DNA of 64,000 nt from Hoeflea_A sp965228785 (GCA_965228785.1 CBDDIF010000001.1:2046001-2110000), one strand, 5' to 3'. Positions 52,819-61,264 are shown, counted from the stretch's first letter. Numbers and translations: made by a program. Notes: a model not told the origin generated them from the letters alone.

Positions 52819-53199
52819 ATGACCACGGTCGAAACAGACGACACAGAAGAAAAGCCGCTCGATCCGGAAATGGAGAAAGTGCGGCGCAAGATGGTGCGGC
52901 TTCTCGTGGTTTCCATCGGCGTCATGTTCCTGGGTGTTATGGCGGTGCTGGTGGGCGTTGTCTACAAGGTCCTGGAAGATGGTGAGGAACCGGCGGTTGC
53001 GACGCCAACGATACCGGTGCCTGGAGATACGCCATTGACATCAACGGCGCAGTTGCCCTCCGGCTTCGAGATTCAGCAGGTTTCGCTGGACGGTCCGCGT
53101 ATCATGTTTACCGGTCGCAATGCGGTAGGCCGGTTCAGCGTTTACGTTTTCGACATTGCAACGGGCCAGCTGTCTGCCACGGTGCACGTGAAGCAGTGA
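52819..53199 (+). CDS. small single-pass membrane protein
   Basis: A 126-residue protein with a charged N-terminus, one membrane helix at about residues 28-50 (MVRLLVVSIGVMFLGVMAVLVGVVYKVL) and a small C-terminal beta-rich domain (GFEIQQVSLDGPRIMFTGRN...GRFSVYVFDIATGQLSATVHV). It resembles the DUF6476-type proteins next to rluD/TrmH genes in Rhizobiales; no function is known. AGGGGT precedes the ATG; the TrmH-type gene begins 1 base after its stop. Confidence 0.75.
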   Translation: MTTVETDDTEEKPLDPEMEKVRRKMVRLLVVSIGVMFLGVMAVLVGVVYKVLEDGEEPAVATPTIPVPGDTPLTSTAQLPSGFEIQQVSLDGPRIMFTGRNAVGRFSVYVFDIATGQLSATVHVKQ

Positions 53200-53200
53200 A

Positions 53201-54025
53201 ATGGGCGATCCGTTGCAGCGAGTCGTTCGGATTGTCGATGCGGACGACCCGCGCGTAGCCGAGTTTCGAGACATACGCGAACGCGACCTGGTGGGCCGTA
53301 AAAGGCGTTTCATTGCCGAGGGGAGGGTAGTTCTTGCCATGCTCGCCCGTTCGAAGCGCTTCGAAGCGGAGAAGGTGCTCGTTCTCGACGGTCGACTGGA
53401 TGGGCTTGCCGATGTGCTGGATGCATTTGGTCCCGATACACCTGTTTTCAGCTGCGACCGGACGGTGATCGACCGTATTGCCGGATTTCCGATGCATCGG
53501 GGCATTCTCGCAGTCGGTCGGGTGTGTGAGCCCGATACGATGCAGTCGCTTCTGGCCGGCTGCGGAGAAACCGCACTGGCGCTGGTGTGCAGTGGCATTT
53601 CAAACCACGACAACCTCGGCGGTCTTTTTCGCAATTCGGCCGCGTTCGGTACTGATTTCGTTTGTCTCGATGGGCAATGCTGCGATCCGCTTTACCGCAA
53701 AGCTATCCGTGTTTCGGTCGGTACGGCACTAACCATGCCCTATACGCAGGTTGATGGGATCGAAGCTGCCCTTTCGGACTTGGCGGAAGCCGGGTTCGAT
53801 ATTCTGGCTCTCTCCCCTGGCGGTGATACGCCCCTGCAAGAATGCCGGCCGGGCAAACGAGTTGCACTGCTTGTCGGCACTGAGGGGGAGGGTTTGCCCA
53901 AAACCCTCCTCAACAGCTTGCAGACGCTACGCGTTGCACAGGTGCCGACCGTCGACAGTCTCAATGTGGGAATGGCGGCAGGAATTGCCCTGCACGCGGT
54001 TTCCTCTGCCATGGGGCGAATCTGA
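53201..54025 (+). CDS. TrmH/SpoU-family RNA 2'-O-methyltransferase
   Basis: A 274-residue SPOUT methyltransferase. The three SpoU motifs are LVCSGISNHDNLGGLFRNSAAFG, ALLVGTEGEGLP and SLNVGMAAGIALHAV, forming the AdoMet-binding knot; the N-terminal part (RDIRERDLVGRKRRFIAEGRVVLAMLARSKRFEAEKVLV) is the SpoU substrate-binding domain. Target (tRNA or 23S rRNA) undetermined. It ends 9 bp from the convergent coiled-coil gene. Confidence 0.92.
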   Translation: MGDPLQRVVRIVDADDPRVAEFRDIRERDLVGRKRRFIAEGRVVLAMLARSKRFEAEKVLVLDGRLDGLADVLDAFGPDTPVFSCDRTVIDRIAGFPMHRGILAVGRVCEPDTMQSLLAGCGETALALVCSGISNHDNLGGLFRNSAAFGTDFVCLDGQCCDPLYRKAIRVSVGTALTMPYTQVDGIEAALSDLAEAGFDILALSPGGDTPLQECRPGKRVALLVGTEGEGLPKTLLNSLQTLRVAQVPTVDSLNVGMAAGIALHAVSSAMGRI

Positions 54026-54034
54026 GATCGGCGT

Positions 54035-57000
54035 TTAGCGCTGGAGCTCTGTCCGTGCCCGTTCGCCCAGGCTTTTGCGGCCGGTGCGGGATGAACCATC
54101 ATCGCCGATCATGTTGAGCAGTGAAGACGTATCGCCTTCGCGCTGGCCGGAAAGGCCGACGACAATCGCCGCAATGTCCGAGATTTCCTCGCGAAGAGCT
54201 TCATCCCGGCCGGAATCCTTTGACGCCTTCAAGTCGTCGATCAATGCCCTCTGACGGGCACGCAATTCATCAACTCGCTCTTTGAGCTGAGGATCCGTTT
54301 GCATGGCGCGTCCTATGCCATCACGGTTGGCTGCCGTTTCCGATGTATCGGAATTCCCCAGTTCGGTCGAGGCGGAGGCCGGTGCTTTTCCACCATTGGT
54401 TTCGGGCGAGCCAAGCTGATGTACGTCGCGGCGCATTCTGTTCAACTGCTGGCGGAATTCGCCGGACATGGCCTTGCTGCGCTGCAACGCTGTCTTCAAC
54501 GCATCGATTTGTGTCTCGAGCCGGTTGCCGCGTTCTTCTGCGTTTCGTTGTGCATCCTGGTGCTGGTTGCTCTCCGACTGAGCCTGGCGCAACGCGGCTT
54601 CGTTTGTCTCGGCGTTGGCGCTGGATTCTTCCAGCGCATTGTCGCGGGTTTCCAACAAATGCTCAGCCTGAGTCAGCCGGTCGTCGAGCGTTGCAACTTG
54701 CTCGAGCTTGGCTGCCAGCCGTTTTTCGAGCTCTTCGGCAGCTCGTCGGCTTTGCAGAAGTTCCCTGTTTCGGGCATCCAGCTCCCGCCGCATTTCCTCC
54801 ATTTCGGAATCGCGATCTCGGCCCGAATACTCTTCCTGATCCAGGCGTTTCTGCAGCGTTTCCGACTGATGGGTCGTGGTGGCGATTTCAGTTCGCAGCG
54901 CTTCCTCGTCCAGCTTCAGTTTGGCGATGGTCGCCTTCAATTCCTTGGACGTCGCCTGGCTTTTGTCCAAGGCATCGAGCGCCTCTTCCAACCGCCCGCT
55001 CAGCATCTCTGCGCGGCGTTCGGATTTTTCCAGAGACTGCCGATGTTGCCGGTGCATCCGGTCAGCCTGGTCAAGCTGCCGCCGTTGCTCTTCGATACTC
55101 GCCTGGCTGTCGACCAGCATCTGTTCGGTTTCGGCCAACTCCGAGCGAGAACTTGCCAGCTCCAGACGCGTCTTGTCATATTGGTTCAGCTCGCTGCCGT
55201 GCTCTTGGCGGCGCTTTTCCATGGCCTCCGACAGGGCAACAATTTCTGCCTGTTGTTCCCGGCGAACCGATTTCAAGGCTTCGACATTGTCTTGCGATTC
55301 CTGCAATCGCTCTTCTGAGGCCAGCAGCGATTCGCGCGCCGCGGTGAGTTCCGCTCTGGTGGTTTCGTGGCGCTGGCGCTCGAGTTCCTGTTCGCGTTGC
55401 TGTTCCTGCCTCGCCTCTGACAGGGAGGCAACTTCCTTCAACAATTGCCGGCGGATTTTCTCGAGCGCTTCGATTTGCTCGCTGGCTGTGCTCAGGTTGG
55501 TCTCGACCTCGGTCAACTGCAGGCTCGCTTGCTGATGGAGCTCTGCCTCGCGACCCTGATCGCGGCGCAACTCGTCCGCAGTGAGCGCCAGCGCCTTGAT
55601 TTCCTGCTGCAGTTCCAACCGAGTGCTCTCCAGGACCTCTATTTTCTCGTTGGCCTGGTCGAGATTGGCCATAGCATCGGCCAGTGAGCGCTGAGAGGAT
55701 GCGAGCTCAAGCCGAGTGCTCTCAAAAAGCTCCAGTTCGGCTTCGCGCTCCCGTTCCCGCGCCTCGGCAATCTCTGTCAGCTCCCGGATATCCTGCTCCA
55801 TCTCCAACCGGATGGCTTCAAGCGCCTCGATCTGCTCGGCTGTGTCGGTTCGGTCGGATTCGATTTCCGCCAGCCTCGAGCGGACCTGCTCAAACTGGTC
55901 GCGCTCCTCGCCGTGCTCCCGACGAAGGGCATCCGCTGTTTCGGCAAGACGCTTGATTTCGCCCTGCAGCTCCAGGCGCACGGTTTCCAGGGCCTCGATG
56001 CGTTCGTGGGCCTGTTCCAGATTGCCTTCCGCCAAAGCCATGGCCGCACGGGTTTCGTCATGATGCTGGCGCTCCAGCTCGGCTTCCTGTCGCAGGACGT
56101 CGGCCGACTCTTTGAGGGCGCTGTTTTCAGACTGCAGTTCGCCGCGCACTGTCTCCAGTGCTTCGATCTGCTCCTGCGCATTGCCGAAGCTCATTTCTAC
56201 ATCGGTCAAAGTCGACTGAACCGCAACCAGCTCGATCCTGCTGCTGTTGTGGCGGTCTTCTTCGATCTCCCGCTCCTGCAGCAATTCGTCGGCCCGATGG
56301 CTCCAATTCTTGATTTCGTCCTGCAATTCTCCTCGAACTGTCTCAAGGGCCTCGATCTTTTCGTCGGCCACATCGACCTTCATCTGAGCGTCGCTCAGTG
56401 ATGTCTGCACACCGGCCAGCTCTATGCGGGTGTTGTTGTGGCGCTCCTGTTCGAGGTCGAACTCCTCCTGCAATTCCCGCCGGACCGTTTCCAGCGCTTC
56501 CACCTTGACCTCGGTATCGCTCAAAGATGTTTGCACACTTGCCAGCTCGATGCGGGTGTCGTTGTGGTTCTTCTGCTCGTTGTTGAATTGCCGCTCGAAA
56601 TCGTTGGCCGTTTCGGTCGCGGAGCGCAGATCGGATTGCAGCCTTTCGCGATCCTCTTCCAAGGCGTTCATTTCGGCGCGCTGGCTGACGATCTCCGTGC
56701 CCTTTGCCGCAAGGTCGATTTTCATCGATTCGATTTCCGTCGAAATCGTTACCAGTTCGGTGTTCAGCCGGTTGATCTCATCGGTGTCCGCGCGTTTGAC
56801 ACGCTCATACTCCGACAGGTTGCCGGACAGCTTGTCGACGACTTGTTGCTTTTTGCGGATTTCGGACCGGAGATCGGCCGATTCCGTCATCAGCGATTCG
56901 ATCTTCTGATCGGCGTCGCTCTTTTTTCCGGCAAGTGCGGCGATGTCTTCTCGCAATTTGTTTGCGGCAACTTTGCCAGAAGCAGCTTCCTCCTGCTCCT

Positions 57001-57217
57001 CGGCAAGCTGGGTCGAGAGTTTTGCCGTTTCGCTGGCAAACTTGGCGCGCAGCAGATCGGATTTGCCCTTCAGCTCGGTAGCACTCTGTGGAACCGTCGC
57101 CTCAATGCGTTTCTCAGTCAGTTTCACGATGCGGCCGTAGATGGCCGGCGTGATCAACATGCCGATGAGCGCTGCCGCAAGAAAGCCCAGAGCAAATATG
57201 AGCAGGAATTCGATCAC
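54035..57217 (-). CDS. 1060-residue membrane-anchored coiled-coil repeat protein, function unknown
   Basis: One N-terminal membrane helix (IEFLLIFALGFLAAALIGMLI, residues 2-22) is followed by roughly 860 residues of predicted coiled coil and a low-complexity plus helical tail (about 900-1060, LKERVDELRARQRALIDDLKAS). From residue 240 to 709 a repeat headed by E-A-L-E-x-x-R-x-E-L-Q recurs at 240, 289, 352, 408, 464, 527, 583 and 646, with spacings 49, 63, 56, 56, 63, 56, 63 - always multiples of seven. Probably a long rod reaching into the cytoplasm or periplasm from the inner membrane. The N-terminal block resembles shorter rhizobial hypothetical proteins. No enzymatic motif. Confidence 0.85.
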   Translation of the reverse strand: MIEFLLIFALGFLAAALIGMLITPAIYGRIVKLTEKRIEATVPQSATELKGKSDLLRAKFASETAKLSTQLAEEQEEAASGKVAANKLREDIAALAGKKSDADQKIESLMTESADLRSEIRKKQQVVDKLSGNLSEYERVKRADTDEINRLNTELVTISTEIESMKIDLAAKGTEIVSQRAEMNALEEDRERLQSDLRSATETANDFERQFNNEQKNHNDTRIELASVQTSLSDTEVKVEALETVRRELQEEFDLEQERHNNTRIELAGVQTSLSDAQMKVDVADEKIEALETVRGELQDEIKNWSHRADELLQEREIEEDRHNSSRIELVAVQSTLTDVEMSFGNAQEQIEALETVRGELQSENSALKESADVLRQEAELERQHHDETRAAMALAEGNLEQAHERIEALETVRLELQGEIKRLAETADALRREHGEERDQFEQVRSRLAEIESDRTDTAEQIEALEAIRLEMEQDIRELTEIAEAREREREAELELFESTRLELASSQRSLADAMANLDQANEKIEVLESTRLELQQEIKALALTADELRRDQGREAELHQQASLQLTEVETNLSTASEQIEALEKIRRQLLKEVASLSEARQEQQREQELERQRHETTRAELTAARESLLASEERLQESQDNVEALKSVRREQQAEIVALSEAMEKRRQEHGSELNQYDKTRLELASSRSELAETEQMLVDSQASIEEQRRQLDQADRMHRQHRQSLEKSERRAEMLSGRLEEALDALDKSQATSKELKATIAKLKLDEEALRTEIATTTHQSETLQKRLDQEEYSGRDRDSEMEEMRRELDARNRELLQSRRAAEELEKRLAAKLEQVATLDDRLTQAEHLLETRDNALEESSANAETNEAALRQAQSESNQHQDAQRNAEERGNRLETQIDALKTALQRSKAMSGEFRQQLNRMRRDVHQLGSPETNGGKAPASASTELGNSDTSETAANRDGIGRAMQTDPQLKERVDELRARQRALIDDLKASKDSGRDEALREEISDIAAIVVGLSGQREGDTSSLLNMIGDDGSSRTGRKSLGERARTELQR

Positions 57218-57355
57218 AGGGTTCTTCCGCTGTTTTGTCCCCTAGCGGCACACTTTTCTTGTGGGTATGCGTGCCAGACACTGCATTAAGCACGGTGCAG
57301 GCGGACGGTAAAGGCCGGTCCGCGGCATTTTAATAATATGGTAACCAGCACAAAA

Positions 57356-57394
57356 GCGGGGCGGGACGACCGGCCACGCCGGTCGTCCCGCCCC
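57356..57394 (-). terminator. strong intrinsic terminator after eipA
   Basis: A 16-bp perfect stem (57358-57373 with 57379-57394, arms GGGGCGGGACGACCGG and complement, loop CCACG). On the minus strand it is followed by GCTTTTGTGC, so it terminates eipA, 35 bp beyond its stop, and insulates the coiled-coil gene, whose own promoter must lie in 57218-57355. Confidence 0.85.
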
Positions 57395-57428
57395 TTGATA
57401 CAGTGTCTTCAGTCGGTCAAACGAGACC

Positions 57429-58049
57429 TTAGAACGGGTTCCAGGTCGGACGCGCGGTCATCTTGAGGTATCCAAGGTTGACGCCCAATCGGGCACCGAT
57501 GCCGGTGCGGATTGGGACGACGAGAACCCGGCCACCCTGCAGGACGGTCATGCCAACGCCGGCGACCAGATAGGCCTGACCACTGACCCCGCCGAAACGG
57601 CCGTAGATGTCATTGGTGTTCTGAAGATGGTAGACAAGCATCATCACCCTGCTGCCCTGACCGCCGTAATCGAAGCCCACGGACGGACCCTGCCAGAAGA
57701 GCGGGTGCTCGCCGGCATTCTTCGTGTACATGCGGCCTTCGCCATAGGTCAGGCCGCCGATAAAGGCGCCAGAAGCCTCTTCGCCAAGGATATAACCGTT
57801 GGGCAGGCCGTATTGCTCGAAGGCCCGTTCCACGACCCGGGCAAGTCCGTCGGTCGCCGCACCGAAAAACTGATGGCCGGCATCGACCATCTCCTGCGCG
57901 GTGTAATGCTGGGACTGGGCTGGCTGAGTCCCCGGTGCCGGTGGGTAGGCTCCAGTGGCCGACTGTGCCGCAGCCGGTGATTGGGCGGCAGAAATGAGCA
58001 GCAGCGACATACCGATGGCCGCCGCAAGCGGGCGTAGTGAGAAATTCAT
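57429..58049 (-). CDS. eipA: DUF1134 / EipA family envelope integrity protein
   Basis: A 206-residue exported protein (signal up to AQSPAAAQS) of the DUF1134 family, to which Brucella EipA belongs. The conserved beta-barrel domain covers about residues 60-206: GHQFFGAATDGLARVVERAFEQYGLPNGYILGEEASGAFIGGLTYGEG, GPSVGFDYGGQGSRVMMLVYHL, and GIGARLGVNLGYLKMT. EipA is periplasmic, supports envelope integrity and is transcriptionally tied to CtrA in Brucella. A CtrA-like site lies upstream at 58115-58131. Confidence 0.9.
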   Translation of the reverse strand: MNFSLRPLAAAIGMSLLLISAAQSPAAAQSATGAYPPAPGTQPAQSQHYTAQEMVDAGHQFFGAATDGLARVVERAFEQYGLPNGYILGEEASGAFIGGLTYGEGRMYTKNAGEHPLFWQGPSVGFDYGGQGSRVMMLVYHLQNTNDIYGRFGGVSGQAYLVAGVGMTVLQGGRVLVVPIRTGIGARLGVNLGYLKMTARPTWNPF

Positions 58050-58114
58050 CGGGGATTCTCCGTCATCACCTTAAGAAGCTGATAAATATGTATCTCTATG
58101 ATGACGGAAGGACA

Positions 58115-58131
58115 TTAACAGTCGGTTTACC
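58115..58131. promoter_or_regulatory. CtrA-like binding site between eipA and chpT
   Basis: TTAA-N7-TTTACC at 58115-58131 differs from the CtrA consensus TTAA-N7-TTAACC by one base in the second half-site. It is 66 bp upstream of the eipA start and 96 bp upstream of chpT, so it could serve either gene. Confidence 0.5.
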
Positions 58132-58226
58132 AAATGTGGTGTCATTATGGCGCATTCCCGATAATGGGCTTTTGCGCGCGGCTGGAAACAGGCAATAGAG
58201 CGGCTTTGCTTAAAGAGGAGCGGACC

Positions 58227-58868
58227 ATGTCGTCGAATCCCAATCTCAACCTTTCAGGTCCCGACCTGGCGGCGCTGCTGTGCAGCCGCGTTTGTCACGA
58301 CATCATTTCGCCGGTCGGCGCCATCAACAACGGGCTTGAGTTGCTGGATGAAGGAGGGGCAGACGACGATGCGATGGACCTGATCCGATCCAGCGCCCAC
58401 AATGCGTCCGTGCGGCTGAAATTCGCCCGCTTGGCGTTTGGTGCCTCGGGGTCGGTCGGCGCATCCATCGATACGGGGGAAGCGGAAAAGGCGGTGCAGG
58501 ATTTTTCCAGCGCCGACAACAAGACCGAAATCACCTGGGAAGGACCGCGGGCGATTGTCGCCAAGAACAAGGTCAAACTGCTTCTCAACCTGTTCCTTGT
58601 GGCCTACGGGTCGATCCCGCGTGGCGGATCGATCGCGGTCAAATTGGCAGACCTGGAAACCAATCCCCGGTTCTCGCTGGTTTCCCGCGGCCGGATGGTG
58701 CGGGTGCCGCCCAAGTTTCTCGAGATCCAGAACGGCGAGTTGGATGAGGCCGTGGATGCCCACTCTATTCAACCCTATTACACTGTCCTTCTGGCCCAGC
58801 AGGCGCAAATGTCGATCACATCAACGGTCGGACCGGACGAGGTGACATTCACCGCCCTGCCGGCCTGA
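58227..58868 (+). CDS. chpT: histidine phosphotransferase ChpT
   Basis: A 213-residue ChpT, which relays phosphate from CckA to CtrA and CpdR. The DHp-like helix contains the phospho-accepting His24 in SRVCHDIISPVGAINNGLELLDEGG, and the degenerate HATPase-like domain follows (NNKTEITWEGPRAIVAKNKVKLLLNLFLVAYGSIPRGGSI) without ATP-binding N/G boxes. Start at 58227 is preceded by AGAGGAG; the upstream frame from 58134 is not family sequence. Confidence 0.93.
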   Translation: MSSNPNLNLSGPDLAALLCSRVCHDIISPVGAINNGLELLDEGGADDDAMDLIRSSAHNASVRLKFARLAFGASGSVGASIDTGEAEKAVQDFSSADNKTEITWEGPRAIVAKNKVKLLLNLFLVAYGSIPRGGSIAVKLADLETNPRFSLVSRGRMVRVPPKFLEIQNGELDEAVDAHSIQPYYTVLLAQQAQMSITSTVGPDEVTFTALPA

Positions 58869-59053
58869 TGGAGCCCGGTGAGCCGTTTGTAATCGAACGG
58901 CCCGGACAACCGAAAATTAATCCTATCCGATAACCAAATGTTGGTGACCTTGCGCTAATCTGCCTGCCGATGGGGGCGCAGACGAGCAGGCAAGGGGTCG
59001 ACGACACTATTCGGTAACCTGCTCGAAACCGATGGTTGGAAGGAGAACCGGAT

Positions 59054-59419
59054 ATGGAACGGATTATCCTGGTCGATGGCTCGGTCATCATCCGCAAGGT
59101 CGGAAAGCGCATTCTCTCGGATTTGGGTTTCCTGGTAAACGAGGCTGAAGACGCGCAGGGTGCGATGGACCTGTGTGAAGGCGGCCTGCCGGCGATCCTG
59201 GTGGTTGATTCCTGCATGGACGATGCAACCGGTTTGATTCGCCAGGTGCGCGGGATGCCGGGCGGAGATGCCGTCAAAATCTATTACTGCCTGATCGAAG
59301 GCAAGCTCAAGACGATGATGCAAGGCAAGCGGGCAGGGGCCGACGATTTCCTGATGAAGCCTTTCGATCGCGAAATCCTCACCAAGACATTCACCGGACC
59401 GGCGCGCAGCGCTGCCTGA
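59054..59419 (+). CDS. CheY-like single-domain response regulator
   Basis: A 121-residue receiver domain. Phospho-acceptor D52 is in ILVVDSCMDDATG and the conserved Lys is K102 in FLMKPFD. The acidic pocket is reduced (LVDGS instead of DD/DE) and the usual Thr/Ser after beta-4 is Cys (IYYCLIEG), so its phosphorylation behaviour may be atypical. It sits between chpT and ctrA, which implies a link to the CtrA pathway, but it is not CpdR by sequence. AAGGAG precedes the ATG. Confidence 0.88.
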   Translation: MERIILVDGSVIIRKVGKRILSDLGFLVNEAEDAQGAMDLCEGGLPAILVVDSCMDDATGLIRQVRGMPGGDAVKIYYCLIEGKLKTMMQGKRAGADDFLMKPFDREILTKTFTGPARSAA

Positions 59420-59480
59420 GCTAGCCTAGGATAAAGTGCGCAGCCGTCCTTGAGGGCATTTGCCGAATTCGCAAACAAAA

Positions 59481-59514
59481 AAATAGCCGCCCGGTGTTGC
59501 CGGGCGGCTATTTT
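59481..59514. terminator. bidirectional terminator between the receiver gene and ctrA
   Basis: A 14-bp stem, AAATAGCCGCCCGG (59481-59494) with its complement (59500-59513), loop TGTTG, flanked by A-rich sequence on the left and TTTT on the right. It serves both convergent genes. Confidence 0.9.
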
Positions 59515-59533
59515 GGGTTTGTTTCGGTCGCCG

Positions 59534-60235
59534 TCAGGCGCTCTCGAGAATCTCGCTGTCTTCCGGCTCGCGCAGCACATAGCCGCGGCCCCAGACCGTT
59601 TCGATGTAGTTTCGTCCGCCAGCGGCCGTTGCCAGCTTCTTCCGCAATTTACAGATGAAAACGTCGATGATCTTCAGTTCCGGCTCGTCCATCCCGCCAT
59701 AGAGGTGGTTGAGGAACATTTCCTTGGTCAGCGTTGTTCCCTTCCGAAGCGAAAGGAGTTCCAGCATCTGGTATTCCTTGCCGGTAAGGTGGACGCGCTG
59801 TCCGGCGACCTCGACGGTCTTGGCATCCAGATTGACCAGCAGGTCGCCCGTCGTGATGACCGACTGTGCGTGGCCCTTGGACCGGCGCACGATGGCGTGG
59901 ATGCGGGCGATCAGCTCGTCCTTGTGGAACGGCTTGGTCATGTAATCGTCTGCGCCGAATCCCAGGCCGCGAACCTTGTCCTCGATCCCGGCCATGCCGG
60001 AGAGGATTAGAATGGGTGTTTTCACCTTGGACAGGCGTAGTGTCCGCAGAACTTCGTATCCCGACATGTCGGGCAGGTTCAAATCCAGCAGGATGATGTC
60101 GTAGTCATACAGCTTGCCAAGATCGACGCCCTCTTCACCGAGGTCCGTCGTGTACACGTTGAAGCTTTCCGACTTGAGCATCAATTCGATGCTCTGCGCC
60201 GTCGCGCTGTCATCCTCGATTAGTAAAACCCGCAT
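59534..60235 (-). CDS. ctrA: cell-cycle master response regulator CtrA
   Basis: A 233-residue OmpR/PhoB-type regulator. Receiver: MRVLLIEDDSATAQSIELMLK, phospho-acceptor D51 (IILLDLNLPDMSGYEVL), MTKPF. The C-terminal winged helix reads VHLTGKEYQMLELLSLRKGTTLTKEMFLNHLYGGMDEPELKIIDVFICKLRKKLA, essentially identical in CtrA proteins. Ends ...ILESA (typical alanine-rich degradation tail). Start at 60235 has AAGGGGA upstream. Activity is set by ChpT phosphorylation and by SciP, both encoded nearby. Confidence 0.97.
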   Translation of the reverse strand: MRVLLIEDDSATAQSIELMLKSESFNVYTTDLGEEGVDLGKLYDYDIILLDLNLPDMSGYEVLRTLRLSKVKTPILILSGMAGIEDKVRGLGFGADDYMTKPFHKDELIARIHAIVRRSKGHAQSVITTGDLLVNLDAKTVEVAGQRVHLTGKEYQMLELLSLRKGTTLTKEMFLNHLYGGMDEPELKIIDVFICKLRKKLATAAGGRNYIETVWGRGYVLREPEDSEILESA

Positions 60236-60319
60236 GAATTTCCCCTTTTCCGCCGCAGAAAGGTCGCAACGGCCTCTGACGTCCCACGGATCCAGTCGTT
60301 GCCGCACCGAAAACTGCCA

Positions 60320-60536
60320 TTAAATGGTTAACAAATTCTAATTCGGTCTGGCAACCCTTAATGAACTTGTAAGGTCCGCGATGTAATCTTTTGATTCTTA
60401 AAGAAAATCATAACGTGGTTGGTTAACGATTCGCTTTAAGAAATCCCTCTAACCGATTCCGTAGACTCACGAAAAAATTTCCTGGATTCGAGAGCCTTTC
60501 ATTTACTCGGCTTTAAGCGATTGGCCCTATGATTAA
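60320..60536. promoter_or_regulatory. ctrA/fliJ divergent control region with clustered GANTC and TTAA motifs
   Basis: The 435-bp interval 60236-60670 is AT-rich and gene-free. It contains five GANTC (CcrM methylation) sites at 60393, 60428, 60455, 60464 and 60485, against about 0.4 expected in 97 bp, and eight TTAA half-sites (60320, 60328, 60358, 60398, 60423, 60436, 60513, 60533), some followed seven bases later by imperfect TAA halves. This fits a methylation- and CtrA-controlled ctrA promoter as in Caulobacter. No perfect CtrA box was found. Confidence 0.7.
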
Positions 60537-60670
60537 CGATGTCCGTAAACGAAAGGTTACCAAATGGCGGATATTGCCGTTCCCGGCTGTTCGGGACACT
60601 GCGCGCCAGGTGACCGATTTGCGGAGGGAAAGTTGTTTTACCGGGATCTCGCGTCACGGGAGTATTGCGT

Positions 60671-61027
60671 ATGAAGTCGAGTGGGAGCCTCGTTCGCCTG
60701 AAGGAATTTCAGGTCAACGACAAACGCCGCCAGCTCAACCAGATTCAATTGATGATGGCTGAGTTCGAGCGGATGGCGGCAGAGCTGGAATACCAGATTG
60801 CTGCCGAAGAGAAGAAAGCCGGGATCAGCGATCCGGCGCATTTCGCCTATCCGACCTTTGCCAAGGCGGCGCGTCAGAGGGCCGACAATCTGCAGGGTTC
60901 GATCCGCGAGTTGCGGGTCCAGCAGGATGCTGCTGAACTGGCGCTCGAGGAGGCGGAGTCGGAATTGCAAAAGGCGACGGCGCTTGAGGAGCGCGACGGC
61001 CATACGCGCGGTTCCAAGGCAGGCTAG
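60671..61027 (+). CDS. fliJ: FliJ-like flagellar export chaperone
   Basis: A 118-residue charged, fully helical protein (MKSSGSLVRLKEFQVNDKRRQLNQIQLMMAEFERMAAELEYQIAAEEKKAG...) of the FliJ type, an escort protein that couples the flagellar export ATPase FliI to the gate. The location divergent from ctrA is recurrent in rhizobia. Start at ATG 60671 (GGGAG upstream). The stop codon TAG (61025-61027) is the first three bases after C of the dispersed palindromic element, so the C-terminus GSKAG may have been created by insertion. Confidence 0.75.
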   Translation: MKSSGSLVRLKEFQVNDKRRQLNQIQLMMAEFERMAAELEYQIAAEEKKAGISDPAHFAYPTFAKAARQRADNLQGSIRELRVQQDAAELALEEAESELQKATALEERDGHTRGSKAG

Positions 61028-61189
61028 TGTCCTGAATCTGAAGTTCGCCTCATTGTTCGGCGCGCTCCGAACGAACTTCAGATTCGATCAGAACACTAGC
61101 AAGATCATGATTCTAGTGTGGGTTTTGGATCTGAAGTTCCTTCAGAACCCGCCGCAACCACAATACGAACTTCAATCCCACGACACTTG
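61024..61189. repeat. dispersed double-hairpin palindromic element, copy 2
   Basis: 166 bp, same length and layout as 2345-2511: hairpin 1 at 61024-61099 and hairpin 2 at 61113-61189, each starting CTAGTGT, linked by 13 bases (CAAGATCATGATT, one mismatch to copy 1). The first hairpin arms match CTAGTGTNCTGA...ATCTGAAGTTCG. The second hairpin is more diverged from copy 1. The left CTAG overlaps and supplies the stop codon of the FliJ-like gene. Confidence 0.85.
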
Positions 61190-61264
61190 CGTTTCCAGTC
61201 TGGCGCGCCCGTTTGCGATGTGCTTTGGTGAGCGCATCGTCATAAACTCATTGGTTCGGTAATC

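Noticed and set aside
54299..55347. Long plus-strand ORFs (up to 339 codons) opposite the coiled-coil gene
   Set aside because: Frames open because the coiled-coil gene is rich in Glu/Gln/Leu codons; the products are Cys/Arg/Ser-rich with no family resemblance or ribosome binding sites.
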